A DNA stretch of 64,000 nt from Flectonema sp. DT1601. Its lineage: Eukaryota > Euglenozoa > Diplonemea > Diplonemida > Diplonemidae. Numbering within the stretch: position 1 is the first letter of the stretch; every line of letters begins with the position of its first letter. A model generated the notes under the pieces. The model was not told the origin of the DNA. It did no database searches and saw only the letters and a list, made by a program, of their open reading frames with translations. Of this stretch, positions 10,544 through 20,365 are shown piece by piece. The DNA is taken from the NCBI GenBank assembly GCA_964019425.1, contig OZ025845.1:620001-684000 (forward strand), read 5' to 3'. A program made the translations under genes and the position numbers.

Positions 10544-12826
10544 ATGGCTGCTAAAAAGTTTGATGATGCCTCAAAGGTGCCGAGGTCATACAAAAACACT
10601 TATTTATATGTTGAAGACGAAGAGGCAATAAGAGAATTCATAAAGACCTACGACAATAATGCTACTGGGGGATCAGTTGAGAATATCTACAATGATCAAG
10701 TGAAAGAGATAAAGATGAGGGAGAGGATGACTTTTGATCTCCATCTCGATGATATGTTGGATGCCAAGAACGTCGTTCATGAGAGAATGATGGGACTCGC
10801 CTTACGAGTTGAGTCTAATCCGTTATCGTACATCGAACACATATCGAGGGTTGTTGATTCACTATTACAGGAATATGACTCACAAGTCGATCCTATTGAC
10901 GTTGATAAACAAGACACATACGATTTCTTGATCAAACACGATGCTGAACGCGTCGCTGCAAGAGGAGCCAACGCAGTCTCAGGACTACCTTCAGGAATAA
11001 TCCGTCGATACACTGTAGTTGTCCGACCTACGACTCAGCATTCAGCTCCTAAGCAAGTCCGTAATTTAAGCGCTCAAACAGTAGGAAAACTAACAGTTTT
11101 ATCGGGAATGTGCGTTTCAGTCTCACCTGTAAAACCACGTATCACAGTCGCAACATATCTATGTGAGCAGTGTAATGAATGTATTTATCAAGAAGTTATA
11201 GGTCCGAAGTACACTCCGATATCAGAATGTCCATCGGAGATTTGTAAAGCAAATGGTCGAAGAGGAATACTTCACTTTGAAGGAAGAGGAAGTAAGTTTA
11301 CTGAACACCAGGAGCTAAGACTTCAAGAGTTACCTCAACATGTTCCCAAGGGATGTGTTCCTCGATCGATGAAAATAGTAATTGAAGGACCCAGTGCTGG
11401 GATCTCAACACCTGGAGCAGTAGTTAACATCACTGGGATCCTCTTACCTGATTCTAAAACAGGTCATTCAGCTTTAAAATCATCAGTCTCAACCCGAACT
11501 TTTTATAAAGCACTCCACATCAGTCTCGCAAAAAAAGCCTACGCAGAACTTCTCACCGCAGAAGCATCTGAGAAGGTTGGTTTAGTCAGATCCAGAATGG
11601 ATGATCAGAGTCTAGTTGATAAATTGATACGAAGTGTTGCACCTGAGATTTGGGGGATGGAAGACGTTAAAAAAGTACTAGCATGCCAACTAGTAGGAGG
11701 AGTCTCTCTCGCAAGAGAAGACGGTATGAAACTACGAGGTGATATCAATATATGTTTGATGGGTGATCCTGGAGTTGCGAAGTCCCAATTACTAAAATGG
11801 GTGTCACATATTTGTCCAAGATCAGTATTCACAACCGGAAAAGGTTCATCAGGAGTAGGTCTCACAGCCTCAGTGTCAATCGATGAAAATACAAAAGAAG
11901 CAGTCTTAGAAGGAGGGGCTCTTGTCCTTTCTGACAAAGGAATTTGCTGCATCGACGAATTTGATAAAATGGACGATAAGGACAGAACAGCTATCCACGA
12001 AGTTATGGAACAGCAAACTATTAATATCGCAAAGGGAGGAATTATAACAACGTTGAACGCCAGGACATCTATCTTAGCTGCTGCTAACCCTCAGTTTGGA
12101 CGTTGGAAAAGTAAAAAAACTCCAACAGAAAACATCAACCTTCCGGCATCACTGCTATCGAGATTTGACGTCTTGTGGCTGCTTCTTGATAAGCCAGATT
12201 TGGATAGGGATAGATTGCTCGCATCTCACGTTACAAAAGTTCACAGAGGAAGTGAGAATAACACTCCAAATGATAACGAATATGGTCTTCAGACTACTGA
12301 TGTTATGTTTGATAAGGATTTCTTAAGAGCATTCATCTCGTATGCGAAGACTATCGATCCTGTTCTCGATCCAGATGTCATTCCTAAGATTCAAAACTTA
12401 TATTGTGAGATTAGGGAGAACGAACAAGGATCAGACGCTACAACATACACAACACCCAGAACATTATTAGGTATCTTGAGAATGTCACAAGCGATTGCCC
12501 GTCTCCGCTTAGGTACCAAAGTAACTGAGGAAGACGTTAGAGAAGCTTCAGAGCTGATGACTAAATCAAAAATATCAATTATGGAAGTTCAAGATGAGAA
12601 GAAACGATGGACAAATCCAATTGTCGTACTCTTTGAGATGTTAAAAGAAGCACCTCGTTCTGATGACGACCCTACTCGAGTAGACATCAGAAGTATAAGA
12701 GACAAGATGGCACGACGAAGACTCAACGACGAACATCTCAACGAGTGCCTTAACAGATACGAACGTCTTAACATCCTTTCTGTTGATAAAGTGGGAGGTT
12801 CTGTTGTCGCTGTTAGATTTCTTTGA
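10544..12826 (+). CDS. MCM7: DNA replication licensing factor MCM7
   Basis: An intronless frame of 760 residues from ATG 10544 to TGA. The open frame extends upstream but only through a poly-Phe artefact, so the start MAAKKFDD is chosen. The C4 zinc site is C207-x2-C210 with CPSEIC (Cys 229 and 234). The AAA+ core has Walker A GDPGVAKSQ (about 407-415), Walker B CCIDEFDKM (about 468) and the arginine finger SRFD (about 538). The segments VATYLCEQC, FEGRGSKFTEHQE and APEIWGMEDVKK match MCM7 better than MCM2-6. MCM7 is a subunit of the hexameric MCM2-7 replicative helicase in the nucleus. A T run ends in TAG at 10481-10482, 61 bases before the ATG. Confidence 0.95.
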   Translation: MAAKKFDDASKVPRSYKNTYLYVEDEEAIREFIKTYDNNATGGSVENIYNDQVKEIKMRERMTFDLHLDDMLDAKNVVHERMMGLALRVESNPLSYIEHISRVVDSLLQEYDSQVDPIDVDKQDTYDFLIKHDAERVAARGANAVSGLPSGIIRRYTVVVRPTTQHSAPKQVRNLSAQTVGKLTVLSGMCVSVSPVKPRITVATYLCEQCNECIYQEVIGPKYTPISECPSEICKANGRRGILHFEGRGSKFTEHQELRLQELPQHVPKGCVPRSMKIVIEGPSAGISTPGAVVNITGILLPDSKTGHSALKSSVSTRTFYKALHISLAKKAYAELLTAEASEKVGLVRSRMDDQSLVDKLIRSVAPEIWGMEDVKKVLACQLVGGVSLAREDGMKLRGDINICLMGDPGVAKSQLLKWVSHICPRSVFTTGKGSSGVGLTASVSIDENTKEAVLEGGALVLSDKGICCIDEFDKMDDKDRTAIHEVMEQQTINIAKGGIITTLNARTSILAAANPQFGRWKSKKTPTENINLPASLLSRFDVLWLLLDKPDLDRDRLLASHVTKVHRGSENNTPNDNEYGLQTTDVMFDKDFLRAFISYAKTIDPVLDPDVIPKIQNLYCEIRENEQGSDATTYTTPRTLLGILRMSQAIARLRLGTKVTEEDVREASELMTKSKISIMEVQDEKKRWTNPIVVLFEMLKEAPRSDDDPTRVDIRSIRDKMARRRLNDEHLNECLNRYERLNILSVDKVGGSVVAVRFL

Positions 12827-13053
12827 GAACATTCTTCTTAACGATCAACTGACGAGCAGTCTTCGTGAGAAAAATGCACTTCACGCGGCTTTTGTCCAAA
12901 AAAATGAGTCTGCCTGTCAGTTTGATACGTAAGTGAGAATTGTGATTCTGACAAAAATATTTTTATTTTTTGTTGTTGTTGTTGTTGTAAGGTATGTGTG
13001 AGTTTGGTTTAATAAATTCATAAAACAGCACTACTTTTGGTGTATTTTGGGTC

Positions 13054-13099
<46 letters not shown>

Positions 13100-13742
13100 A
13101 GTTTGACTTCGTCATCTTCACCAGTCATTCCGAACCGAGCAAAAAAACCTACTACTCGTTTTTTATCTCATAGCAAAAAAAAAAAATTAAATAAAATAAA
13201 AGAAGCATAGTGTTAACCGTAGCTGCTGTGCAGTGGATGTCCCTACTGCACAGAAAATTCTACAAAAAATTCAGTTTTTTTTCGTGTTATAGATTTCTGT
13301 TTTTTTTTTTTTTTTTTGATAAATTCTGTGAAGTACTTTCTGCTGGTTAACTTAATTTCATTCATTAAATTTAAGTAAAAGAAATAACCATGTTGGCGTG
13401 GTCCCTTGGCTGAGAAGGGCAAACGCGATGAGTAGGGCCTGACACCGCAGTGTCCCCCTTACTTTCTTCGCTGAAGAGGGCTGGGTAAGGGGAACCGGTC
13501 CGCCCGAAACCAACCATTATTCGTTTGTTGTCCTACGAACTTTTACATTCGATTGAAATTTCCCGCCCTCTCCCTTCTTTTGACTGATAACCATTAATGT
13601 TAACTTAATTTTATTATTTTAAACGAACACAAATGATTAGATGGAGTTGTTGTTGTTGTTGTTGACGGGAACTCTCTTCATAAACTGATCAGGTTGGACA
13701 AAATCTTAATTTAGTTTATCTTCACAAATAGAATAGTTAACA
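12827..13742. other. Intergenic with hairpin and GC-rich island
   Basis: Contains an A run of about 45 near 13054-13098, a perfect 9-bp hairpin (CTGTGCAGT at 13226-13234 with ACTGCACAG at 13245-13253, 10-base loop) and the GC-rich island at 13392-13514 listed separately. A GTT repeat is at 13648-13662. No protein gene is seen. Confidence 0.6.
13392..13514 (+). ncRNA. Candidate structured non-coding RNA (GC-rich multi-hairpin island)
   Basis: About 123 bases of clearly higher GC than the surrounding spacer, lying 229 bp upstream of the flippase gene. Three consecutive hairpins are visible: CCCTT/AAGGG (13403-13407 with 13415-13419), GACAC-CGCA-GTGTC (13441-13454), and CCCCTTAC/GTAAGGGG (13455-13462 with 13485-13492) enclosing CTTC-GCT-GAAG (13466-13476). 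GTTGG (13392-13396) can close the whole with CCAAC (13510-13514). It is not a tRNA: there is no T-arm consensus. I could not match it to U1-U6, SRP or RNase P RNA. The strand is a guess. Confidence 0.45.
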
Positions 13743-16700
13743 ATGTCGGACACCCGTCGCATCACCGCCCTCTCTGGAGGAACAGAGTATTGTGATAACC
13801 TCGTCGTGAACAGTAAGTATACGGTGATCACATTTATACCTAAAAATATAATAGAACAGTTTTCAAAGGTCTTGAATTGCTATTTCTTGTTAATCGCGAT
13901 GCTTCAATTTATACCCGTAATCGCACCTGTGAATCCAATGTCAACAATATTGCCGTTGATATTCGCTTTTACCTTAACTGCGGTGAAGGAAGCAGCAGAC
14001 GATCTTAACAGACACAGAGAAGATAATAAATTTAATGAAAGAGAATACGAGGTTGCGAATTCAAGTTTGAATGGTTTGGAAAAAATAAAATCAAAAGACA
14101 TCCAAGTTGGTGACGTTGTAAAATTAAAAAAAGGTGATGAGATACCGTGTGATCTCCTACTGTTACAAAGTAGTGATGAAGGAGGAGTGGCGTACATTAG
14201 GACTGATAATCTTGATGGAGAAATTGATTTAAAAAGTAGAACCTCTCTCGAAGTCACACAAACACTTGATGACTGCACCTCCTTCACTGGAACCGTCACA
14301 TGTGAACAACCAGACATGAAAATATACCATTTCAATAGTGTTATCGACTTTAAGGGAGATCATCATCCTGTTTCTAGTGAACAACTCCTTCTACAATCTT
14401 GTTTCTTACAAAACACTGATTGGGTTTTAGGTCTAGCAGTCTACACTGGTAACGATACCAAGTGTTGTCAAGCAAAGCAAGTTCCTCCTTTGAAAACTGC
14501 TCACGTTGATAGACAGATCTCATCGTATGCTGTTGTTGTGTTTATATGTCAGATCTGCGTTGCTTTGGTTATGGGAATAATCGGAAACGTGATATTGGGA
14601 ACGTCTGCACAAGATGCTTGGTATCTATCAATGCCGTCAGTCACTGCTCAAGATTATATTATAATCCCAATGAGGTTCTTTTTGTTGACGTCAGTCATGA
14701 TTCCAATCTCATTCAAAGTTATTATCGACGTCTCCAAATACCTAATCAGCATCTTAATATCAAATGACTTAGCGATGTACGATCCTGATGAAGATTGTCC
14801 AGCAAAGGCAAACAACACATCCATTGCGGAGGACTTGGGTCAGATTGACATTATCTTGACTGACAAGACTGGTACTCTAACTGACAATAAAATGGTGTTT
14901 AAAGCTTGTTCGTTAGGAGGGAATATGATTGGAGATTCAACGAGTGGTGCGTTAGATCAGAATGTCTTTATGACGAGAACTGATGTCGCGTATGTTGATT
15001 TTGCGACCATGTTATCGTTGTGTCACACCGTCACTATATGTGATGTCTCACATGAATTGTCGAGTCCTAGTCCTGATGAGGAAGCTTTAGTGAAAGCTGC
15101 GATGAGGATGGGTTCTGTGTTGACGTCGAGGTCGAAGTCAGAAATTAAAATAACATCGGCGTTCTCGAATTCATCTCCTTCGGATCAAGTTGCTGTTTCG
15201 CATGAGATTCTTCACGTCATGGAGTTCAATTCTGATCGAAAAATGATGTCCATCTTATTAAGAAATAAAACTACCGGCACGATAACACTATACAGTAAAG
15301 GAGCTGACGATAAGATGATACCGAGATTGGATTCTACTCTGTATGTTGATTCTGACAGGGAAAATCTACTTTCACACCTGGAGTCGTTTGCTATTACAGG
15401 TCTTCGTACTCTCGTTTTGGGAAAAAAAGATGTCTCGGAAGAGGATTTTCAGAAATTTACGGCAGACGTGAAAGAGGCATTGAAGATAACCGGAGATGAG
15501 AGAGACGTTCAAATTGCTTCGATTTATCAAAGAATTGAAAATAATTTATCATTCGTCGGAGCCACAGCAATCGAAGACAAACTCCAAGACGGAGTCCCAG
15601 AAACAATAGAACTGCTGCGAAACGCTGGGTTGAACTTTTGGATGTTGACGGGTGACAAGTTTGAAACGGCTCAACAAATCAGCAGATCATGTGGTCTCTG
15701 GTCGCAGAATGAAATATTATTATCACTTTCTTTGAAGAATGGAGAAGCAAAACTGATGGCTGATCTCCAATCTCATACTAAACTCGCGAATTCATTTAAC
15801 GGAAGTGATCGTCTCAGTGAGTACGGAACATTTCAGGTATCGCCAAAGGCAGGTGAAAAAGTTAAAACTAGTGAGGATGGTGACATAGTATCCACCCTGT
15901 CGACTGATGTGGAAGATGCTGAACTTAGAACACAGCAGAGTGGAACGGTACGTTGCATTTCTAGAAAAAAGAAAAATATTATTATGTCACCATTGGTTGC
16001 CAACACTAAAACAAAACAGACGGTTGAGATGATAGGAAGAACTGATTGTGGAGGATACGTTTTAATAGTTGATGGGGCTACCATTGAATTTTTATTAGGA
16101 TCACAGAATGAGGAATACGGAAGCATCTTTAAAGAGCTCACAGTTCTAATGAACAGCGTTATCTGTTGCAGAGTAACACCAAATCAAAAAGCACAACTGA
16201 CTTCCATCGCAAAAAACGCCAACAACGGTCAACGTGTGCTGTCAATAGGCGATGGTGGTAACGACGTATCTATGATTCAGGAAGCAACCATCGGAGTTGG
16301 AATCGTTGGAAAAGAAGGAAAACAAGCATCACGTGCAGCTGATTATTCCATAGGTAGGTTTCGGTTCTTGCAACGACTCCTCCTCGTCCACGGACATTAC
16401 AGCTACCAGAGAAGTTGTTTTATAGCTCAGTATTGTTTTTATAAGTCAATGGAGATTGCCATTATTCAGGTTTTCTTTAATTTCTTTACCCTGTTTTCTG
16501 GAATTTCATACTGGGACTCTCTCTTACTGACATGTTGGAACGGGGTGTTTACCCTTCCTGCTCCTTTTCTATACCTCTTTAATAAAATACTGCCTGCTGA
16601 GAAGCTGCTTGCATCACCAGAAATATATTCTCACTGTCAAAAAGGAAAGGCTATGACTCATAAAACCTTCGGTGGATGTCTTGTTTTGGGTATTTTACAT

Positions 16701-17201
16701 GGAGTCTTGGCGTTGTTGATTACTCTGGCAGTTTTTAACGGTGATTTCTCAGGTGTGAATGGAGATCCGATGGACTTCAGAAGTATTTATACAATAACAT
16801 ACGCGTCGTTGATGTGCATTCAAGTTTGGATCGTTTTATTGGAATCTCATACTTTGACTGTTTACAATATTGTTGGGATTCTAATGATGCCGTTGTTGTA
16901 TGTTGCTTTTACGTTTTCGTATGCTGCGATTCCGAGAATGCAATATTTTGGAGTGGCGAAGCATTTGGCATCAGAGCCTACTGTTTATCTGACGATCTTG
17001 TTGTTGACTTTTGGATTTTTAGTACCGAACCTCGCGTCTGAGGGATGGAGAATGAATTATAATCCTACAGCTATTGATGCTGCTCGTGTGAGGGGATCTC
17101 TGATGTCGTATTCGGGAACTATTCAAGATGTTACTCAGAACGATGACTTTACTGCGATTGATGTCACTAGTTCATCACCGCAGTTGGTGAGATCTTATTG
17201 A
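13743..17201 (+). CDS. P4-type ATPase (phospholipid flippase)
   Basis: An uninterrupted frame of 1,152 residues, the usual flippase length. The N-terminus (NSKYTVITFIPKNIIEQF) and two membrane helices (about 45-95) lead into the actuator domain. The phosphorylation motif DKTGTLT has Asp374; TGDKFETA lies in the P domain; GDGGNDVSM is near 836-844; six more helices follow to about 1120. The sequences ASRAADYSIGRFRFL and YSYQRSCFIAQYCFYKS are typical of P4-ATPases, closest in my recall to the plant ALA2-like/Drs2 groups. Odd point: the actuator motif, normally DGET, reads DGEI (158-161). A poly-basic insert sits in the N domain near 735-750. Flippases move aminophospholipids to the cytosolic leaflet, usually with a CDC50 subunit, which is not in this window. 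Confidence 0.95.
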   Translation: MSDTRRITALSGGTEYCDNLVVNSKYTVITFIPKNIIEQFSKVLNCYFLLIAMLQFIPVIAPVNPMSTILPLIFAFTLTAVKEAADDLNRHREDNKFNEREYEVANSSLNGLEKIKSKDIQVGDVVKLKKGDEIPCDLLLLQSSDEGGVAYIRTDNLDGEIDLKSRTSLEVTQTLDDCTSFTGTVTCEQPDMKIYHFNSVIDFKGDHHPVSSEQLLLQSCFLQNTDWVLGLAVYTGNDTKCCQAKQVPPLKTAHVDRQISSYAVVVFICQICVALVMGIIGNVILGTSAQDAWYLSMPSVTAQDYIIIPMRFFLLTSVMIPISFKVIIDVSKYLISILISNDLAMYDPDEDCPAKANNTSIAEDLGQIDIILTDKTGTLTDNKMVFKACSLGGNMIGDSTSGALDQNVFMTRTDVAYVDFATMLSLCHTVTICDVSHELSSPSPDEEALVKAAMRMGSVLTSRSKSEIKITSAFSNSSPSDQVAVSHEILHVMEFNSDRKMMSILLRNKTTGTITLYSKGADDKMIPRLDSTLYVDSDRENLLSHLESFAITGLRTLVLGKKDVSEEDFQKFTADVKEALKITGDERDVQIASIYQRIENNLSFVGATAIEDKLQDGVPETIELLRNAGLNFWMLTGDKFETAQQISRSCGLWSQNEILLSLSLKNGEAKLMADLQSHTKLANSFNGSDRLSEYGTFQVSPKAGEKVKTSEDGDIVSTLSTDVEDAELRTQQSGTVRCISRKKKNIIMSPLVANTKTKQTVEMIGRTDCGGYVLIVDGATIEFLLGSQNEEYGSIFKELTVLMNSVICCRVTPNQKAQLTSIAKNANNGQRVLSIGDGGNDVSMIQEATIGVGIVGKEGKQASRAADYSIGRFRFLQRLLLVHGHYSYQRSCFIAQYCFYKSMEIAIIQVFFNFFTLFSGISYWDSLLLTCWNGVFTLPAPFLYLFNKILPAEKLLASPEIYSHCQKGKAMTHKTFGGCLVLGILHGVLALLITLAVFNGDFSGVNGDPMDFRSIYTITYASLMCIQVWIVLLESHTLTVYNIVGILMMPLLYVAFTFSYAAIPRMQYFGVAKHLASEPTVYLTILLLTFGFLVPNLASEGWRMNYNPTAIDAARVRGSLMSYSGTIQDVTQNDDFTAIDVTSSSPQLVRSY

Positions 17202-18024
17202 AACTGAAATTGAAATTGACTACTGCTATACTTATTATTATTAGTTTCGTTTCTTTTTTTTTTTTTTTTTTTTAAAAAAATCTTTCTCTCAACTCTCTCT
17301 TATGACCCAAAAATAACAAAAAAAAAAAAAAAAAAAAAAGAAACATTTCCCGATACTTCCCTGAATTTGTTTCTACTCAATTATTTTTATTATTATTTCT
17401 GATTCGAACATTTTCTTCATGAACTGATGTTAAAAAAAACCCCCCCTAACCTTTGACAAGTATCCAGCTTCTCTGTTTATCAAACTCCGTCAATACACAC
17501 AACATAACATGATGAATGATCTTACGTCGTTATTTGATAAGAATAAAAAAAAAATTGTCGAGGGAGCCGTAATTTTTAGATTTTTATCTCATGTGCACTT
17601 TTTATACGCAATAAAAAATAAATGTGGTGCCTTTGATACGATTTTTTTTTTTTTTTTTTTGTTGTTGTTGTTGTTGTTGTTTCTGATACTGAAATGATAA
17701 CATAAAAGAGTTATTTTTAATTTATCAACTGGACTGATTCAGGCCTGTTGGAGAGCACGACCTGATCGAATGATACAGTTCTTGGGCGTGCTGTTGTTAC
17801 AATTCAAAAAGTCACGAGATCGAACCTAAACATAATTTTGAAAATAATGTGGTGCCTTTTGATGCGATTTTTTTTTTTTTTCATCTCGAAGACATGTATT
17901 ACGAGGGAAAGAGAATTGTGGCAGCGGTACCGTTAACGTCCTTACTTTATAGGCTTGTTTCCGGTTTGCGCACAAACAAATTATACGCGATAGAAAAAAA
18001 AATAATAATGTGGTGCCTTTGACG

Positions 18025-18059
<35 letters not shown>

Positions 18060-18624
18060 ATTCTGTTACTGAAATGATAACTTTGTGAACCCGTAATTCA
18101 GCCGATGTTTTTGTTTTTCCCTCAATCTTAGCAGTTTATTTTTAGAGAGCTGCTTCGTGGGGGTGTGTGTGTGCTACCAACCGTATTTTCTTTCTTTACT
18201 GGAAATTAAAAATAATAATAATAACATTCCGCGTGCATCAGGCACTGCGTTATAAACCATGAATGAATTTCCTTTTTTCCCCCGCTTTTTTTTTTTTTTT
18301 TTTTTGAATAAATTAAAAAACTTCTGGTAGTCAGTAATTCTTCCCTCTTATATCTTAGGGAGAAAAAAAACAAAAAAAAGAAGTGAAAGTAAAAAAAGAA
18401 AAAAAAAAACAAGAATCATCTTTCTGTCTTTACAGGAAGGTGGTCTTTACGATTACGGAATTTACTTATTCTTACTTTTTTTTTGTTTTTTTTAAAAATT
18501 AAGTCTCATCTCTACTAATCAGAATTACACAAAAAAAAAAAAAAAAATTAGCGGTGTTTGGGTATCTTGAGAGGGATCACTTTTTTACATCTTTTCACAG
18601 CTGCAGGGGATAGACTTGTGTCTC

Positions 18625-18659
<35 letters not shown>

Positions 18660-18663
18660 TAAC
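17202..18663. other. Intergenic with three-copy repeat
   Basis: About 1.46 kb without a gene. It holds the AATGTGGTGCCTTTG repeat (three copies, listed separately), long T runs and a hairpin-prone segment at 17753-17793 (GCACGACC with GGGCGTGC). A T-rich tract ending in CACAG at 18599-18600 precedes the phosphatase start. Confidence 0.6.
17602..18083 (+). repeat. Three direct copies of a short T-run-anchored repeat
   Basis: The core AATGTGGTGCCTTTG, followed by GATACGATT, GATGCGATT or GACGAGATT and a long T run, occurs at 17621, 17845 and 18007. Copies one and three also share TTATACGC upstream and CTGAAATGATAAC after the T run (17688-17701 and 18069-18082). The middle copy lacks this tail. 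No coding frame runs through it; origin unknown. Confidence 0.75.
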
Positions 18664-20040
18664 ATGCCAAGAACCAATCGTTATTCAAATCCAACAAAGA
18701 GAGAACGAGAACCAGAGCCTCTTACATTTCGTGATGTGAAAATTCCAGCAAAAAAATCAATGATTCCAAAAGTGGTCGTTTCTAAAGTATCAGAGTTTAA
18801 CAAACAGATCGTGGTGTATGATGATGATGTGAAGAAGGTAGTTGACAGCATTGGGTACGAAGCCCCAGAAGCAGAAGTCGAATCTGACCAACTTACTCAA
18901 ACAGATGAAAACTGTTCCATTAAAGTTATTGTCGAAAAGGATACGACTAAATTCATCGCGTCACCGAGATCAATGAAACATTTTAGTGATGAAGAAAGTG
19001 ATGAGATGTGTATTGCCAGTTCAATGATTGACTACTTACAGTCGGCTTATTCAGATGAATCGTTCTCTCACACAGCATCATCAAAGGGTTGGTTAACTGA
19101 GAATCTAATAACATTATCAAAACACGTTGCTAGCGTAGTCAGATCGTCATCTCAGAAAACCGGAGCGATTGAAAACATCTCCGGACCGACGTACTTCATC
19201 GGGGATTTACATGGAAATTATTCGGATTTGAACTTCTTTTTATCAAAATTACTAGTTTTTAGTGACATCAGATACACCCCATTTCATATTTTATTTCTGG
19301 GAGACTACGTCGATAGAGGCAGTCACTCAGTCGAAGTGACTGCATTACTGACCTGCATGAAATGTCTTTCTCCGAATACAGTTCACCTTCTTCGGGGTAA
19401 TCATGATGATCCCGCGATAAACACCGCAGTCAGTGATTATCATGTTGGATCGTTTATGTATCAGTGTAGGACATTCGCACCAACTGTGTCGAAGGGAGAT
19501 AAGCTACTCGTTGCGTGTAACAAAATGTTTAAATCGTTATCCTGTGCTGCTATTGTTGGAGGGTCAATATTTGCTTCTCATGGTGGTATTCCGAGGTACT
19601 ATGGAGGAGTTGACGACCGGATTAGTGTACTTTCTGGTGTCGGGTTTCCTGAATTCGCATCTGTGCATCCAAACCCTAATAAATTAAACCCCAGTGATAT
19701 TCGATTACGAGATAAACAAGAACTGTATGCTTGGGACTTGATGTGGTCTGATCCAGTAGCCAACGACGACATTGACTGCGGTGAGTATGGTTTTGGTTTC
19801 AATGCGAGAGGAGGAACCACTATTTCGTATAACAGTAAAGCAGTACATGACTTTCTTAAAAACAATAATCTGACTACACTAGTCAGAGGTCATCAAGAGT
19901 GTCCTGCAGGAGTACGAGTAAGCAGCAACGGATCTGTGATCACCGTATTCAGTACATCAGGTTACTGCGGACATTCTAACAGCGCTGCAGTTGCGATGTA
20001 CGACAGCAACGGATTTCGATTTGTGACGAAAGCTTTTTAA
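18664..20040 (+). CDS. Divergent PPP-family serine/threonine phosphatase
   Basis: Single exon, 458 residues from ATG 18664. The in-frame ATG at 18616 only adds a poly-Lys artefact. Residues 1-165 are a low-complexity acidic/basic extension without a domain I know. The metallophosphatase core follows: GDLHGN (about 180), GDYVDRG (about 213), LRGNHDD (about 243), FASHGGIPR, LVRGHQE and FSTSGYCG. The metal-binding Asp, His and Asn positions are kept, so it is probably active. It differs from PP1/PP2A at two signature spots: GNHE is GNHD, and the SAPNYCG loop that contacts toxins such as microcystin is STSGYCG. It therefore belongs to a divergent protist PPP group; substrates are unknown. An acceptor-like AG is at 18599-18600. 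Confidence 0.88.
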   Translation: MPRTNRYSNPTKREREPEPLTFRDVKIPAKKSMIPKVVVSKVSEFNKQIVVYDDDVKKVVDSIGYEAPEAEVESDQLTQTDENCSIKVIVEKDTTKFIASPRSMKHFSDEESDEMCIASSMIDYLQSAYSDESFSHTASSKGWLTENLITLSKHVASVVRSSSQKTGAIENISGPTYFIGDLHGNYSDLNFFLSKLLVFSDIRYTPFHILFLGDYVDRGSHSVEVTALLTCMKCLSPNTVHLLRGNHDDPAINTAVSDYHVGSFMYQCRTFAPTVSKGDKLLVACNKMFKSLSCAAIVGGSIFASHGGIPRYYGGVDDRISVLSGVGFPEFASVHPNPNKLNPSDIRLRDKQELYAWDLMWSDPVANDDIDCGEYGFGFNARGGTTISYNSKAVHDFLKNNNLTTLVRGHQECPAGVRVSSNGSVITVFSTSGYCGHSNSAAVAMYDSNGFRFVTKAF

Positions 20041-20365
20041 GAAAAAAAAACAAAAAAAAAAAATTACCTTCTCACAAGCCTTGTACTTCTTTCTCTCCCT
20101 TTCGTATGCACACCTCCCTTTTTATTTTGATATGAAATCCAATCTCTCATGTTAATGTTATTGTTCGATACCCCGAATGACTTCATAAATAAATAATTAT
20201 GTGACTGAAAACTTCATTCAAGTCGGAAGTTACGAACCGAAACAGTCTTTTTTTCTGACCATCTCTCTCTCTCTCTACTTTCTCTCTCGTTTGGATTAGT
20301 ATAGATAAAACCTCAATAATATTTATTTTTTTTAAAAAAAATCAAAGCAGTGTATACAATATAAT
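20041..20365. other. Intergenic
   Basis: 325 bp of AT-rich spacer with a CT-repeat patch near 20262-20288 and a short poly-T/poly-A pair before the next gene. Nothing else is seen. Confidence 0.6.

Noticed and set aside
17745-17835. Possible tRNA: GTTGGAGAGCACGACCT resembles a D-arm, and GAGATCGAACC is near
   Set aside because: No acceptor stem pairs, the anticodon arm does not close properly, and the T-arm motif is on the wrong strand.
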